Positions 16,750 through 25,683 of a stretch of DNA of 64,000 bases are shown one piece after another. Origin of the DNA: Candidatus Enterococcus leclercqii (GTDB lineage Bacteria > Bacillota > Bacilli > Lactobacillales > Enterococcaceae). The DNA is taken from the NCBI RefSeq assembly GCF_009933135.1, contig NZ_MAEH01000015.1:1-64000 (forward strand), read 5' to 3'. A program made the translations under genes and the position numbers. Each line of letters starts with the position of its first letter. Position 1 is the stretch's first letter. The notes under the pieces were generated by a model, which made no database searches, was not told the DNA's origin, and saw nothing but the letters and a program-made list of their open reading frames with translations.

Positions 16750-16994
16750 AGTTGCAGCTGCTATTTAAAATTTATTAATTGACCCCATTCTCCCTAAGCG
16801 TAAGAAAACCAGTCAGTGGAGATACCTGCTTTCTTGTCAACATGCAGCTTGTCTTTAAAAAAGGCTCAAGTGCCTATCGTTATCCTAAAAATCCCCCCTA
16901 TGCTATCATAAAAGAGTAGGTAAACTGGTCGCAGAGAAACATTGTATTTAACTGTAATCGCTGCGACAAAACAGATCATTTAGGAGGTTTTTTC

Positions 16995-17330
16995 ATGAAA
17001 ACATCGACAAAAGTAGCTATCGGTTTAAGTGTTGCAGCTGTTGCCGGCATCGTCTCGGCAGCCATCGTTTCCGACAGTCTGGCAGATGTGATCCGTCACA
17101 AGAAGAACCGGCACCAAGTAAAAAAATTCGTTGATGATAAGTTTAATGGTAACGAAAAACTGATGTCTGTGGTGGACGACCTCTCCGACGATGACTTGGA
17201 CTCACTGATGAATGTCATGGGCAAGATCAAAGACGGCCGCAAACAAATTTCCGTCTACGGAGAAAATGTCAAAGAAGCTACTGACAGTTTGAAGGGCAAG
17301 CTTGAAAGTTTCATCGGCAACGTTCTTTAA
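16995..17330 (+). CDS. Small membrane-anchored protein of unknown function
   Basis: This is a 111-residue protein with a good AGGAGG site upstream. Residues 7-30 form one hydrophobic, Ala/Val-rich segment that could be a membrane anchor or signal sequence without a cleavage motif. The rest is charged and soluble, with a Lys/His-rich stretch (RHKKNRHQVKK) followed by an acidic DDLSDDDLDS segment and a predicted amphipathic helix near the end. The layout recalls YtxH-like stress proteins, but the similarity is too weak to assign. It is monocistronic, with its own promoter and terminator. Confidence 0.7.
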   Translation: MKTSTKVAIGLSVAAVAGIVSAAIVSDSLADVIRHKKNRHQVKKFVDDKFNGNEKLMSVVDDLSDDDLDSLMNVMGKIKDGRKQISVYGENVKEATDSLKGKLESFIGNVL

Positions 17331-17339
17331 TAATAACCG

Positions 17340-17366
17340 AACCTCCGGAATTGCCGGAGGTTTTTT
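17340..17366 (+). terminator. Terminator of small membrane-anchored protein
   Basis: AACCTCCGG and CCGGAGGTT pair around a short AATTG loop and six T follow. Confidence 0.9.
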
Positions 17367-17588
17367 GCTGGTTTCACGACTACAGCCGCCGCTTTTAGCA
17401 ATAAGCAAACCACTTAAAATCTGCTTCCTCAGCAATCTAATAGCGATAACCCTTCGAAAAAATCGATAAGTCCCTCGTCTTTAAACTCGTTTGACAGCGC
17501 TTTATTACGAGAGTATACTCAAGTAAAGCACTGTCATTTATCCTGAAGTTATCTGGCTGTTTCTACTTATGAAAATGGAGGCAATCTT

Positions 17589-17789
17589 ATGAAAAGTAAA
17601 TTGGTCCTTTTAGGGAATTGCGTTTTTTTACTGCTCCTTTTGGCACTGATTATAGTCACCTTTATGAAGAACAGTGACGAAAATTCCGCCGTCACCCTGC
17701 TATTGGGTCTTTTTCAATGTGTTGGTTTGTTATTCAACTGGTGGCTGTTCAACAAGTTCGCTCCAAAATTTACAAAGAGCGACCAATAA
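17589..17789 (+). CDS. Small two-span membrane protein, unknown function
   Basis: This is a 66-residue protein with GGAGG 7 bases before the ATG. Two hydrophobic segments (about residues 5-25 and 34-55) are joined by a short acidic loop, with basic ends that place both termini inside. It matches no family I recognise. It is monocistronic and followed by an unusually long hairpin. Confidence 0.65.
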   Translation: MKSKLVLLGNCVFLLLLLALIIVTFMKNSDENSAVTLLLGLFQCVGLLFNWWLFNKFAPKFTKSDQ

Positions 17790-17830
17790 TTCAATTCAAT
17801 AATTGAAAAAACCTTCCGCTATTCCATAAA

Positions 17831-17920
17831 AAACACCAACCACTATTGGACACGGTCGTTTGAAGACTTTCGCTTCTCCTTCAAAGACTCGGTCAAATAG
17901 TTTGGTTGGCGTTTTTTTGA
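17831..17920 (+). terminator. Long compound hairpin terminator
   Basis: AACACCAACC with ACTATT (from 17831) pairs with AATAGT and GGTTGGCGTT (to 17913). Inside is a second stem, TTTGAAG / CTTCAAA, and seven T follow. At about 85 bases it is much longer than the other terminators here. Confidence 0.7.
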
Positions 17921-17956
17921 TACCTGCTTTTTTGATACTCAGTCAGTGAGTGGCTT

Positions 17957-18598
17957 TCATTTCTTATCGATAGCTGCCAAACTTTTGGCAATCAATGGAC
18001 CAGTTACTTTTTCGTTCCAAAACGTAATCAATGGCCCGGTCAAAAAGGCATTGATAAAGGTTCCAACTCCGATTGGTCCTTTAAAAAAGAATCCGATCAA
18101 GGTAAAGGTGACGTCCTGGATGATACGCACAATCCGGTAAGGCCAGCCCGTGTGATCCACGATGGTAGGTGCACAAGCATCGTAAGGCGCAGCTCCCAGA
18201 TTGGCACCGGTATAAAGTGAAACTGCAAACGTAAAGATCAAGGTCCCTACTACCAGAAAGACGATTTTCATTGGCAAAGTCTCCGCGTGAATGCCGAATT
18301 TATCGAAGAGAGCTGTAAACATGTCAATGAAGAATCCGGTAAAGACCATGTTTACCACTGTTCCAAAGCCGATGTACTTGCGTCCGAAAATAAAAATCAC
18401 TGCCAAAAAGACCAAATTGAGGCCCAGCTGATAGACCCCTAGTGAGAGACCAAATAGTCCCCCGATGGCAATATTGGCAGAAGTATATGGATCCATCCCC
18501 ACATTTCCTTCTCTTAAAATCGTCGCACCAAAGCCCAAAATCAAGACCCCAACTGTAGCATAAACTGCCCGCAGCAATAAACTTTTGCTTATTTTCAT
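17957..18598 (-). CDS. YczE/YitT-family membrane protein
   Basis: This is a 213-residue integral membrane protein with five or six spans. It has two similar halves, each with a glycine-rich segment (GMDPYTSANIAIGGLFGLSLG and TGANLGAAPYDACAP), the hallmark of the YczE/YyaS/YitT group. The biochemical role of the family is unknown; some members lie beside transport or regulator genes. The gene is monocistronic, converging on the 17831 terminator. Family assignment is fairly sure, function is not. Confidence 0.75.
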   Translation of the reverse strand: MKISKSLLLRAVYATVGVLILGFGATILREGNVGMDPYTSANIAIGGLFGLSLGVYQLGLNLVFLAVIFIFGRKYIGFGTVVNMVFTGFFIDMFTALFDKFGIHAETLPMKIVFLVVGTLIFTFAVSLYTGANLGAAPYDACAPTIVDHTGWPYRIVRIIQDVTFTLIGFFFKGPIGVGTFINAFLTGPLITFWNEKVTGPLIAKSLAAIDKK

Positions 18599-18700
18599 CC
18601 TTCACTCACCCTTTCTCATACTATCTGCAGCAAAGTTAAAATCAACTTTTCGCCACGATAACCCTTTTGCCAAACGGCCCCAGTTGCTGTTTAGCTATGT

Positions 18701-18735
18701 AAAAAGGCTCCGACACCCCTAGAGGTACCGGAGCC
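18701..18735 (-). terminator. Terminator of zinc metallopeptidase
   Basis: GGCTCCG and CGGAGCC pair and a run of five T follows on the minus strand (18701-18705). Confidence 0.85.
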
Positions 18736-18748
18736 ACAGGTGACTATC

Positions 18749-19459
18749 TCAACGGTCGTTATTGCGACCACCGAAAAGTAAAACGAGACGCAACAGTTGC
18801 AACAGGGTACTGATTGCTGCTGCCACATACGTCAACGCTGCTGCTACCAGTACTTTGCGTGCTTGGGGCAGCTCTTCTGGTGTCAGCAAACCGCCTTCTC
18901 CCAAAATCGCCAACGCACGGCGAGATGCATTGAACTCCACCGGTAACGTTACGACTTGGAATAAAAAGGCCAGCGAAAACGCGACTAAGCCGATTTCTAC
19001 CAATGTCTGGGTCCGTAGCAAAAGTCCCACCAATATAATCGGCATCGCTAAAGAAGAACCAATATTTGCCACGGGAACGATAGCAGCCCGCAACCGCAAT
19101 GGAAAATAGCCTTTAGCATCTTGCACTGCATGCCCGCATTCATGGGCAGCTACACCGATTGCAGCTACTGATGTCGATTGGGCGGTAGCCTGAGACAAGC
19201 TCAGCATCTTGTTGCCAGAATTGTAATTATCTGTCAAATCGCCGGCAATCTGCTGAACACCGACATTCGTAATCCCTTGGTTACGCAGGATGTATTGGGC
19301 AGCCTGCGTTCCCGTGACGTTGTGGGCACTTTTGACTTGGTCATACTTGCGAAAGGTGCTGTTGACATAGGCAGAAGCCGCCATGGAAAGCGCCATTCCG
19401 ATAAACACTAGCACAATGGTCGCATCGAAAAAGCCAAAGCCATATCCCATTCCATACAT
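18749..19459 (-). CDS. Membrane neutral zinc metallopeptidase (YugP-like)
   Basis: The protein is about 236 residues starting at MYGMGYGFGFF; a GAGGTG site stands 8 bases upstream, so the ATG at 19474 is not preferred. It has an N-terminal membrane span, the zinc-protease motif HECGH (His106, His110) followed by AVQDAKGYF, and three more C-terminal spans. This matches the widespread YugP/DUF zinc metallopeptidase family. The substrate is unknown; membrane protein quality control is a reasonable guess. Confidence 0.85.
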   Translation of the reverse strand: MYGMGYGFGFFDATIVLVFIGMALSMAASAYVNSTFRKYDQVKSAHNVTGTQAAQYILRNQGITNVGVQQIAGDLTDNYNSGNKMLSLSQATAQSTSVAAIGVAAHECGHAVQDAKGYFPLRLRAAIVPVANIGSSLAMPIILVGLLLRTQTLVEIGLVAFSLAFLFQVVTLPVEFNASRRALAILGEGGLLTPEELPQARKVLVAAALTYVAAAISTLLQLLRLVLLFGGRNNDR

Positions 19460-19601
19460 GATTGAACACCTCATCTTTTTGTTATTGGCGAATCAGCAGG
19501 TAAAAGTTTTTGTAAACTTTCGCTATTTCAAAACTAGCATAAACTTTTTCCAGTGATCCGTTACTGTCAGTTTACAATTGGAAGATGAACTTTTTGTGAA
19601 A

Positions 19602-19940
19602 TCAGTTTTTCTTAACAAATTCCGATTTTAAAGACATCGCACCGAAGCCGTCGATCTTGCAATCAATGTTGTGATCGCCTTCTACCAATCGAATGTTTTT
19701 TACTTTTGTTCCTTGTTTGATGGGACCTGACGCACCTTTGACCTTCAGATCTTTGATAACCGTCACGCTGTCGCCATCTTGCAACAGGTTTCCATTGGCA
19801 TCTTTGACTACCAGGCCGCTCTCTTGTTCAACTGACTGCGCCTCACTCCACTCGTGACCGCATTCGGGACAAACGAACAACCCGCGATCCTCGTAAGTGT
19901 ATTCTGAGCCGCATTGGGGGCAGTTTGGTAATTGTGACAT
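19602..19940 (-). CDS. PhnA/YjdM-family zinc-ribbon protein
   Basis: This is a 112-residue protein with an N-terminal zinc ribbon (Cys7, Cys10, Cys24, Cys27) and a C-terminal small beta domain with [14 protein letters not shown] and [12 protein letters not shown], typical of PhnA/YjdM. The old name alkylphosphonate-utilisation protein is misleading and no phosphonate genes are nearby. The gene is monocistronic and divergent from the NfeD-flotillin operon. Confidence 0.9.
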   Translation of the reverse strand: MSQLPNCPQCGSEYTYEDRGLFVCPECGHEWSEAQSVEQESGLVVKDANGNLLQDGDSVTVIKDLKVKGASGPIKQGTKVKNIRLVEGDHNIDCKIDGFGAMSLKSEFVKKN

Positions 19941-20202
19941 CTACTTCATTCCTTTTTGTTTATTTTTTTATGACAGTTCCCATTGTATCTGAAAAAAGTC
20001 TCCCTGAAAAGCTGGTTTCCCCTTTCCACCACTTTCGTCAGCTTTGGCACTTTCTTTAAACTTCCATCGAAAAGAAGTAAAAAGCTGAAGAAAAAAGATG
20101 CTTCCTATATTATAAATCATTTTTCCATGAAAGGCTTTCAATGACAAAAATTAGGGATTCATTAAATCAGACCATTTTCTATAAATTCCCGTCAGATTTT
20201 AC

Positions 20203-20231
20203 TTGAAGCGTCGTCATAGTTGTCCTATCAT
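20203..20231 (+). promoter_or_regulatory. Promoter of NfeD-flotillin operon
   Basis: TTGAAG (20203-20208), a 17-base spacer and TATCAT (20226-20231) form a sigma-A-type promoter 100 bases upstream of the first gene. No sigma-W-type TGAAAC/CGTA pair was seen, unlike the Bacillus yuaFG operon. The remaining 19941-20202 shows nothing recognisable. Confidence 0.55.
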
Positions 20232-20274
20232 ATTGTTAAACATAACGGGAAACTGTTACAGGCGCAAAAAGGAT

Positions 20275-20307
20275 TCCCCGGAGTTTTTTTAACTACGGGG
20301 AGATTTT
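20275..20307 (+). terminator. Attenuator-like hairpin in the 5' leader
   Basis: TCCCCG (20275-20280) pairs with CGGGGA (20296-20301) and GATTTTT follows. It lies between the promoter and the NfeD-like gene, so it may act as a leaky terminator or be a chance hairpin. Confidence 0.4.
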
Positions 20308-20330
20308 TGAAAAAACGAGGTGTATATTCC

Positions 20331-20753
20331 ATGGGAAATCTTATCGAATGGATCAATAGTCAAATCGCTTGGTTGCCGTCTTTTGGTCAACTGCTGGTTT
20401 GGCTTTTATTGGTCCTACTTTTGGCTACCGTCGTTTACCTATTGTTCAGCCTGTTGCTAGCACCTTTTATGTTGTTGTACAACCGCCTTACCGACAAAAA
20501 CACGAGCAACGTCCCAGCAAGTGACGACTATTTACTGGGTGAGTTGACCGAAAAAATCCACGGCACCGCCCTTGGTGAAGTGATGGAAGTTGGTTCTGGT
20601 GAGGCACGGTCGGTTCATCCAGCCCGTTTGTACAACGAAGCAGACGCCCAAAACGGGCTGCTGCTCCCGGTTGGTACCAAGGTCCTGATCATTGATTTTG
20701 ATGAGCGGGGCATCGCTTTGGTTGTGCAAAGCAAGAGTTTTATCGCTGATTAG
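20331..20753 (+). CDS. NfeD-like (YuaF-type) membrane protein
   Basis: The start at 20331 follows GAGGTG by about 8 bases; the in-frame start at 20220 overlaps the promoter and lacks a site. The roughly 140-residue protein has a strongly hydrophobic region (about residues 15-48) and a C-terminal soluble domain rich in beta strands (VGTKVLIIDFDERGIALVV) typical of the NfeD OB fold. It lies 41 bases ahead of the flotillin gene, the standard NfeD-flotillin pairing. The partner proteins organise membrane microdomains. Confidence 0.8.
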   Translation: MGNLIEWINSQIAWLPSFGQLLVWLLLVLLLATVVYLLFSLLLAPFMLLYNRLTDKNTSNVPASDDYLLGELTEKIHGTALGEVMEVGSGEARSVHPARLYNEADAQNGLLLPVGTKVLIIDFDERGIALVVQSKSFIAD

Positions 20754-20794
20754 CTTTGGCTTTTCAGTTAGAGAAAAGAAGGAGTGAGGAAGAA

Positions 20795-22315
20795 ATGATT
20801 TTAAATCCAATTTTGTTGATTATCATCCTGATCGTAGCGCTATTGGTCTTTTTGATGGTCCGCTACCGCATCGGAAAACCCGACGAAGCACTAATCGTCA
20901 CTGGTTCTCTTCTGGGGAAAGAGGGCATCAAGATTTTGAAAAACAGCGGGACTTTCGTGATCCCCATCATCCAAAAAGCCCACAAACTGAGCTTGCTGAC
21001 CCACAAGTTAGAGATTGGCACGCCAGAAGTTTATACCGAGCAAGGAGTTCCCATCAAGGCTTCTGCGACTGTCTTGGTGAAAGTCGGCAACTCGACTGAA
21101 GCTATCAAAACAGCCGCCGAACAATACCTGGGCAAATCCACAGATGAATTAGAAGACGAAGCAAAAGAAGTATTGGAAGGTCACTTGCGGGCGATTCTCG
21201 GAACGATGACCGTCGAAGCCATCTATAAAAACCGAGATGACTTTGCCGAACAAGTCCAAAACGTAGCTTCTACTGACTTGAAAAAAATGGGGCTGGAAAT
21301 CGTTTCTTTCACCATCAAAGACGTATCTGATCCCAATGGTTACTTGGATGCATTAGGTCGACCACAGATTGCCGAAGTGAAGAAAAATGCAGAAGTCGCC
21401 GAATCCAATGCTTTGCGTGAAACTCGGATTAAGCAAGCAGAAAACGAACAGTTGGCTCAGCACGAAGAAATTCGCCGTAAGACAGAAATTGCGGAAGCCA
21501 ACAAAGATATGGCCTTAAAACAAGCCCAGTATCAACAAGAGCAAGAAGTCGCCCAAGCCCAAGCGGAACAAATCGCAGTGGCAGAAAAAATGAAGGTCAA
21601 CCTCATCGAGCAAGACAAGAACATCGAAATCCAAGCCAAACAAGCGGAATTGGCAGAAAAAGAATTGACTGCCACTCTTCGCAAAAAGGCTGAAGCTGAT
21701 AAGTACGTTGTAGAACAAAATGCCCTGGCTGACAAAGCTCGTGAAATCGCCCATGCGGAAGCCGAAGCCGAAAAAGTTCGCCTGGCTGCCCATGCGGAAG
21801 CTGAACGGATCGAGAAACTGGGGGCTGCTGACGCTGAAAAGATCGCCAAAATCGGTCAAGCCGAAGCCGAAAGTCGCGAAAAGATGGCCATCGCCCTTAC
21901 CAAGCTCAACGAAGCAGGGATTTTGATGGAATTCATCAAAGTTCTGCCGGAAATCGCCAAAGAAGTCAACGCACCACTGTCCAACATCGACAAAGTGGTC
22001 AGCTTCGGCTCTGGCGACGGACTGCCTGAAATGGGCCAAGCTGGTTTGGCTCGAACCTTTGACACAATCAAAGAAACAACTGGACTGGATCTCGTCTCTT
22101 TAATCAATGATTCCATGTCCACTCGCAGCGGCAACCGAGAACTAGTAGCCGCATTGGAGGAAAAAGAAACCCTGCCAACTTCTGCTACACCAAAATCTCC
22201 TACTGTAAAACCGGAAGCAGCCGCTGAACCTCGTCATGCTGCACCAAAAGCACCGGCTGCAAAACCTGCCCCCGATCAAGAACCTGCAAAGCGGGGCACC
22301 AAATACGATATTTAA
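20795..22315 (+). CDS. floT: Flotillin-like protein FloT
   Basis: This is a scaffold protein of functional membrane microdomains. The start at 20795 follows AAGGAGTGAGG; earlier in-frame codons overlap that site. The roughly 506-residue protein has a hydrophobic N-terminal segment (residues 3-24), an SPFH/band-7 domain (about 25-200) and a long Glu/Ala/Lys-rich coiled coil (about 210-370). The conserved C-terminal region (LPEIAKEVNAPLSNIDKV) is followed by a Pro/Ala-rich tail. It forms an operon with the NfeD-like gene and ends at a bidirectional terminator. Confidence 0.92.
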   Translation: MILNPILLIIILIVALLVFLMVRYRIGKPDEALIVTGSLLGKEGIKILKNSGTFVIPIIQKAHKLSLLTHKLEIGTPEVYTEQGVPIKASATVLVKVGNSTEAIKTAAEQYLGKSTDELEDEAKEVLEGHLRAILGTMTVEAIYKNRDDFAEQVQNVASTDLKKMGLEIVSFTIKDVSDPNGYLDALGRPQIAEVKKNAEVAESNALRETRIKQAENEQLAQHEEIRRKTEIAEANKDMALKQAQYQQEQEVAQAQAEQIAVAEKMKVNLIEQDKNIEIQAKQAELAEKELTATLRKKAEADKYVVEQNALADKAREIAHAEAEAEKVRLAAHAEAERIEKLGAADAEKIAKIGQAEAESREKMAIALTKLNEAGILMEFIKVLPEIAKEVNAPLSNIDKVVSFGSGDGLPEMGQAGLARTFDTIKETTGLDLVSLINDSMSTRSGNRELVAALEEKETLPTSATPKSPTVKPEAAAEPRHAAPKAPAAKPAPDQEPAKRGTKYDI

Positions 22316-22339
22316 GTTACGCCGGCAAACTGATTGCAA

Positions 22340-22378
22340 AAAAACACCGTCGCCTTTTTCAGGTCGACGGTGTTTTTT
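22340..22378. terminator. Bidirectional terminator floT / aquaporin
   Basis: AAACACCGTCG pairs with CGACGGTGTTT. T runs lie on the right for the plus strand and A runs on the left give T for the minus strand. It serves both convergent genes. Confidence 0.9.
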
Positions 22379-22388
22379 ATTTCATTAA

Positions 22389-23045
22389 TTAAGCCGGATC
22401 TTCTGAACCAGTCACTTTTGCGACAATTGAGGCCAATGCTGACCCTACCAGTGGCGCAAATAGATAGACCGGATAATGTTTCAACGCATCGCCGCCAGCA
22501 AAGATTGCCGGACCAAAACTACGGGCCGGATTCAATGAACCGCCGGTGAGATTCAATGCCACGATAATCAAGAAGCCCAAAACCAACCCAATAGAAAACG
22601 GTGCTAAATTGCCGTTACCATATTTGGCACTGGTGGACATCAAGATTACGAAAACAAAGATAAAGGTGATTACTACTTCAACGATGAAAGCATCCAACGC
22701 ACTGATATTGGTGAAATCAGTTTGTCCCATCGCATCTTTAGCCAAGCCCAACATACTGCCAAAGTAGCGGATCAGTGCCGCAGCAACTGTTGCTCCTAGA
22801 AATTGTGAAATCCAGTAACCCACAGCATCTTTTAATGCCAAACGTTTGTTGAGCACCATCGCTAATGTCACGGCTGGGTTGAAATTCCCACCAGAGACAC
22901 CTCCTACCGCAATTGCCATGATGGTGATTGCCAAACCAAAGGCCAAACCAATCGCCAAGGTATCTCCTTTAGCAATTACGACTGTCCCAGTTCCTAAAAA
23001 GACCAATAAGAGCGTTCCCATAAATTCTGCAATATATTTTCTCAT
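22389..23045 (-). CDS. MIP-family aquaporin/glyceroporin
   Basis: This is a 218-residue channel with six spans and both canonical NPA boxes (GGNFNPAVT, Asn56; GGSLNPARS, Asn172). Arg175 of the selectivity filter is present. In the fifth span the His typical of strict water channels such as AqpZ appears to be replaced by a hydrophobic residue, so small-solute permeation is possible. The gene is monocistronic; an AAGGAGGAG-type site precedes the start. The 300 bases upstream (23046-23300) show no gene and no clear site. Confidence 0.88.
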   Translation of the reverse strand: MRKYIAEFMGTLLLVFLGTGTVVIAKGDTLAIGLAFGLAITIMAIAVGGVSGGNFNPAVTLAMVLNKRLALKDAVGYWISQFLGATVAAALIRYFGSMLGLAKDAMGQTDFTNISALDAFIVEVVITFIFVFVILMSTSAKYGNGNLAPFSIGLVLGFLIIVALNLTGGSLNPARSFGPAIFAGGDALKHYPVYLFAPLVGSALASIVAKVTGSEDPA

Positions 23046-23300
23046 CTTATACTCCTCCTTTCCTTGTTTATAAAAAAATTATAGCACGCAGCGCCTCGTT
23101 TCACTGTTTTAACGTCTCGGACAGCAGAAAATTTCTGAAAACAATCGGGTGAATCTGACTTTTCCTGATCATCCTAACCCTCTGAAAAAAGGGTCGAAAA
23201 AAAGCCCGCTTGTCTGACAGCCATTAATTTCTCTGTCAAAAAAGCAGAAGAAAGATATCCCTCACTTTCCATCCATTTCAAAACTGTTTCTTTGCTACTT

Positions 23301-23335
23301 AAAAAAGCGGCAGCGCTGATGGGCGCTACCGCTTC
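23301..23335 (-). terminator. Terminator of gap
   Basis: GCGGCAGCGC pairs with GGCGCTACCGC with one mismatch, and six T follow on the minus strand (23301-23306). Confidence 0.8.
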
Positions 23336-23349
23336 AAATACCTATCGAC

Positions 23350-24360
23350 TTACAAGTTAGCAAATTTTTCCAACAAACGAATCATTTGGCAAGTAAAGCC
23401 GTATTCGTTGTCATACCAAGCAACAGTTTTCACCAGTTGGAATTCACCAGCTGAGGTCACTTCAGTTTGTGTTGGGTCAAAAATTGAACCTTGTGTCGTA
23501 CCAATTACATCACCGGAAACGATTTGACGATCGTCGTAACCAAATGATGGGTTGTCAATGGTGTGTTTTTTCATTGCTTCGTTGACTTCATCAGCAGTTA
23601 CTTGACGATCCAAGATAGTTACCAATTCAGTTAATGACCCATCTACTACTGGCACCCGTTGTGCATGACCTTGCAGTTTGCCATTCAATTCAGGAATAAC
23701 CAAACCGATTGCTTTGGCTGCACCAGTAGAATGTGGAATAGTATTGTCGGCTGCTGAGCGGGCTGCCCGCAGATTGCCGCCGCGTACTGGGCCGTCCAAC
23801 AGCATTTGTGTAGAAGTATACGCATGAACTGTGGTCATTGTCCCAACTTTGATACCGAATTCGTTATTCAAGAAATAAGCCATCGGTGCCAAACAGTTTG
23901 TTGTACAAGAACCGGCAGAGATGATCTTGTCATCTGATGTCAGAGTATCATCGTTGACATTGTAAACGATGGTCTTCATTGCACCAGCTGGAGCTGAGAT
24001 AACAACGCGTTTAACGCCGGCATCCAAATGGGCTTTGGCTTTTTCTTCAGAAGTGTAAAAACCCGTACATTCCAAAACGATATCCACACCGTTTTCTTTC
24101 ACCCAAGGAATCTTGCTGGCATCCGGTTCAGCATAAACACGAGTTGTTTCCCCATCAACTACGATAGAATCTTCTGTCGCAGTTACTGTTCCAGGATAAG
24201 TGCCATGAGTGGAATCGAATTGCAGCAGTTGTGCCAACATCACTGGACTAGTCAAATCGTTGATTGCGACTACTTCAATATCATCAGAAACTTCTTTGAT
24301 TCGACGGAAAGCCAAACGACCGATACGTCCAAAACCATTAATACCTACTTTTACTGTCAT
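23350..24360 (-). CDS. gap: Glyceraldehyde-3-phosphate dehydrogenase, type I
   Basis: This is the glycolytic NAD-dependent enzyme that converts glyceraldehyde-3-phosphate to 1,3-bisphosphoglycerate. The start at 24360 follows AAGGAGG, giving 336 residues, the usual length; the upstream extension to 24417 is not supported. [10 protein letters not shown] at residues 5-14 binds [15 protein letters not shown] holds the catalytic Cys near 153, and the His sits in TVHAYTSTQ. It has its own promoter and terminator and no cggR, pgk or tpiA neighbours, so it is monocistronic here. Confidence 0.97.
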   Translation of the reverse strand: MTVKVGINGFGRIGRLAFRRIKEVSDDIEVVAINDLTSPVMLAQLLQFDSTHGTYPGTVTATEDSIVVDGETTRVYAEPDASKIPWVKENGVDIVLECTGFYTSEEKAKAHLDAGVKRVVISAPAGAMKTIVYNVNDDTLTSDDKIISAGSCTTNCLAPMAYFLNNEFGIKVGTMTTVHAYTSTQMLLDGPVRGGNLRAARSAADNTIPHSTGAAKAIGLVIPELNGKLQGHAQRVPVVDGSLTELVTILDRQVTADEVNEAMKKHTIDNPSFGYDDRQIVSGDVIGTTQGSIFDPTQTEVTSAGEFQLVKTVAWYDNEYGFTCQMIRLLEKFANL

Positions 24361-24422
24361 GTGTTGCTTCCTCCTTTTTTCACTACGAAAATCAGATAAA
24401 CTTACAGCGTGGTTCACTTATG

Positions 24423-24451
24423 ATTTTCTATCGAAAACGCGGGTTTGTCAA
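24423..24451 (-). promoter_or_regulatory. Promoter of gap
   Basis: On the minus strand TTGACA (24446-24451) with a 17-base spacer leads to a weak -10, GAAAAT (24423-24428), 63 bases before the gap start. The remainder of the 530-base gap between gap and the FLP-type gene holds only the terminator at 24778 and no convincing gene. Confidence 0.5.
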
Positions 24452-24777
24452 AAGATTGGGCTCGGACTGCCGCTTTTCAACTTAACAGTCGCGCCAACCA
24501 CATAGGACTGGGAAAAAAGCTGCGACAACAACCTTGTCCCCCAAACGAGCAACATACCAAAAGTGAGCTCTAATGAAGAGCTTCCTTGATTTTCTAAAGG
24601 GGAATCAGCATAATTCACTTTTTCTCTTATTCATGCGGAAATGCTCCTTCTCCGGACTTTAACACAAGGATTGTTGTAACTATTTGCCAGCAACTAGCAT
24701 CTAGTTGGTTGCTTAGGTGATGCCATATCCTCCGCCACTTGCTGCTTAAAAGAGGGAATATCACAGTCTTGTTATCC

Positions 24778-24815
24778 AAAAAAATGCTCAGGCAAGCAGG
24801 TTCCTTGCTCTGAGC
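24778..24815 (-). terminator. Terminator of the metal/FLP operon
   Basis: On the minus strand GCTCAG-A-GCAAG pairs with CTTGC-CTGAGC (one bulge) and ATTTTTTT follows. It lies about 75 bases after the FLP-type regulator stop. Confidence 0.88.
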
Positions 24816-24888
24816 CAGCCATTCTTTTATTTTTGACGGTTGAAAGACTTCCCAGCTGAACAATCAGCACTTGTTTTAGCTTTTCCGC

Positions 24889-25581
24889 CTACAACTCCTC
24901 CAACCCCTCCACATCCAAGATAGTGACGTTGCTACTTTTACGACGAATCAGCTTTTTTTCTTCCAATAGCTTGAACTTTCGTGACAAGGTTTCTGGCGTT
25001 GTACCCAAGTAAGCCGCCAACTCCTTCATCTTCATGGGAATTGTAAGCTCAAGACTACCCACGGCTACCTGTAAATCTGTCAGGTACTTGGCTAGTCTTT
25101 CCTCGACTTTTTCCATCAGCAGAAATTGAGTCTGTTGTTCCACTGCAGTCATCTTATTGGCAGTCAATTCCAGTAACTTCAAGCTCAGCTGCGGATAATT
25201 CAAAAGTAAACGTTGAAAATCTGCTTGTTTCAAGAGACAGACTTCAGTTGGTTGTAGTGCTTCAGCAAACAAATCGTTATTTGAAGCTCCGAAAAGCTGA
25301 CTCTCCCCTTCATAGCCACCAGGTGACACCACTCGTAACAATTGTTCCCGACCAGCTGCTGAAAGCTGATAAACTTTGAGATTTCCCCGCGCCACAATTA
25401 CAAGCTGAGGCTCACCATCCGGGGTCAAAACCTGTTCCCCTTTTGAAAAATGTCGATGATGTACCAACTGATTAATCTTCTCTTGGTCAGCAGTATCCAA
25501 ATGATTGAATAACGGTACCAAGGTCACACACAGGTGTTGATGCGAGGTGGTAGTTTCCAAATTTCCGGTTGAATGTGGCAC
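24889..25581 (-). CDS. Crp/Fnr-family regulator, FLP type
   Basis: This is a DNA-binding regulator with an N-terminal cyclic-nucleotide-type beta barrel and a C-terminal winged helix. The recognition helix contains ETLSRKF, the E-x-x-S-R pattern that reads TTGAT half sites in FNR. It lacks the N-terminal four-Cys iron-sulfur motif of FNR. It carries two single cysteines about 97 residues apart (HLCVTL near residue 18 and EVCLLK near 115), like the redox-active pair of Lactobacillus FLP. The start is uncertain: GTG at 25581 follows GGAGAGG, while a GTG at 25617 has no site. It is last in the copZ-like/dps-like/flp operon. Two matching boxes (26665 and 28737) suggest autoregulation. Confidence 0.82.
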   Translation of the reverse strand: MPHSTGNLETTTSHQHLCVTLVPLFNHLDTADQEKINQLVHHRHFSKGEQVLTPDGEPQLVIVARGNLKVYQLSAAGREQLLRVVSPGGYEGESQLFGASNNDLFAEALQPTEVCLLKQADFQRLLLNYPQLSLKLLELTANKMTAVEQQTQFLLMEKVEERLAKYLTDLQVAVGSLELTIPMKMKELAAYLGTTPETLSRKFKLLEEKKLIRRKSSNVTILDVEGLEEL

Positions 25582-25683
25582 GGTTTTCACGACCTCTCCG
25601 ATATTGTATTCTCTCACAGTGCGAGCTGTTAAAAAACAGTAGCTCGGCCTTATTTCATCAGCAAGAAACTTTTGCAGTCAGCC

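Noticed and set aside
20756-22339. Long open frames antisense to floT
   Set aside because: They arise from the repetitive Ala/Glu/Lys codons of the coiled coil and have no start sites or family resemblance.
24627-24863. 78-codon frame downstream of the FLP-type gene
   Set aside because: It has only a TTG-type start, no ribosome binding site, and the strong terminator at 24778 lies inside it.
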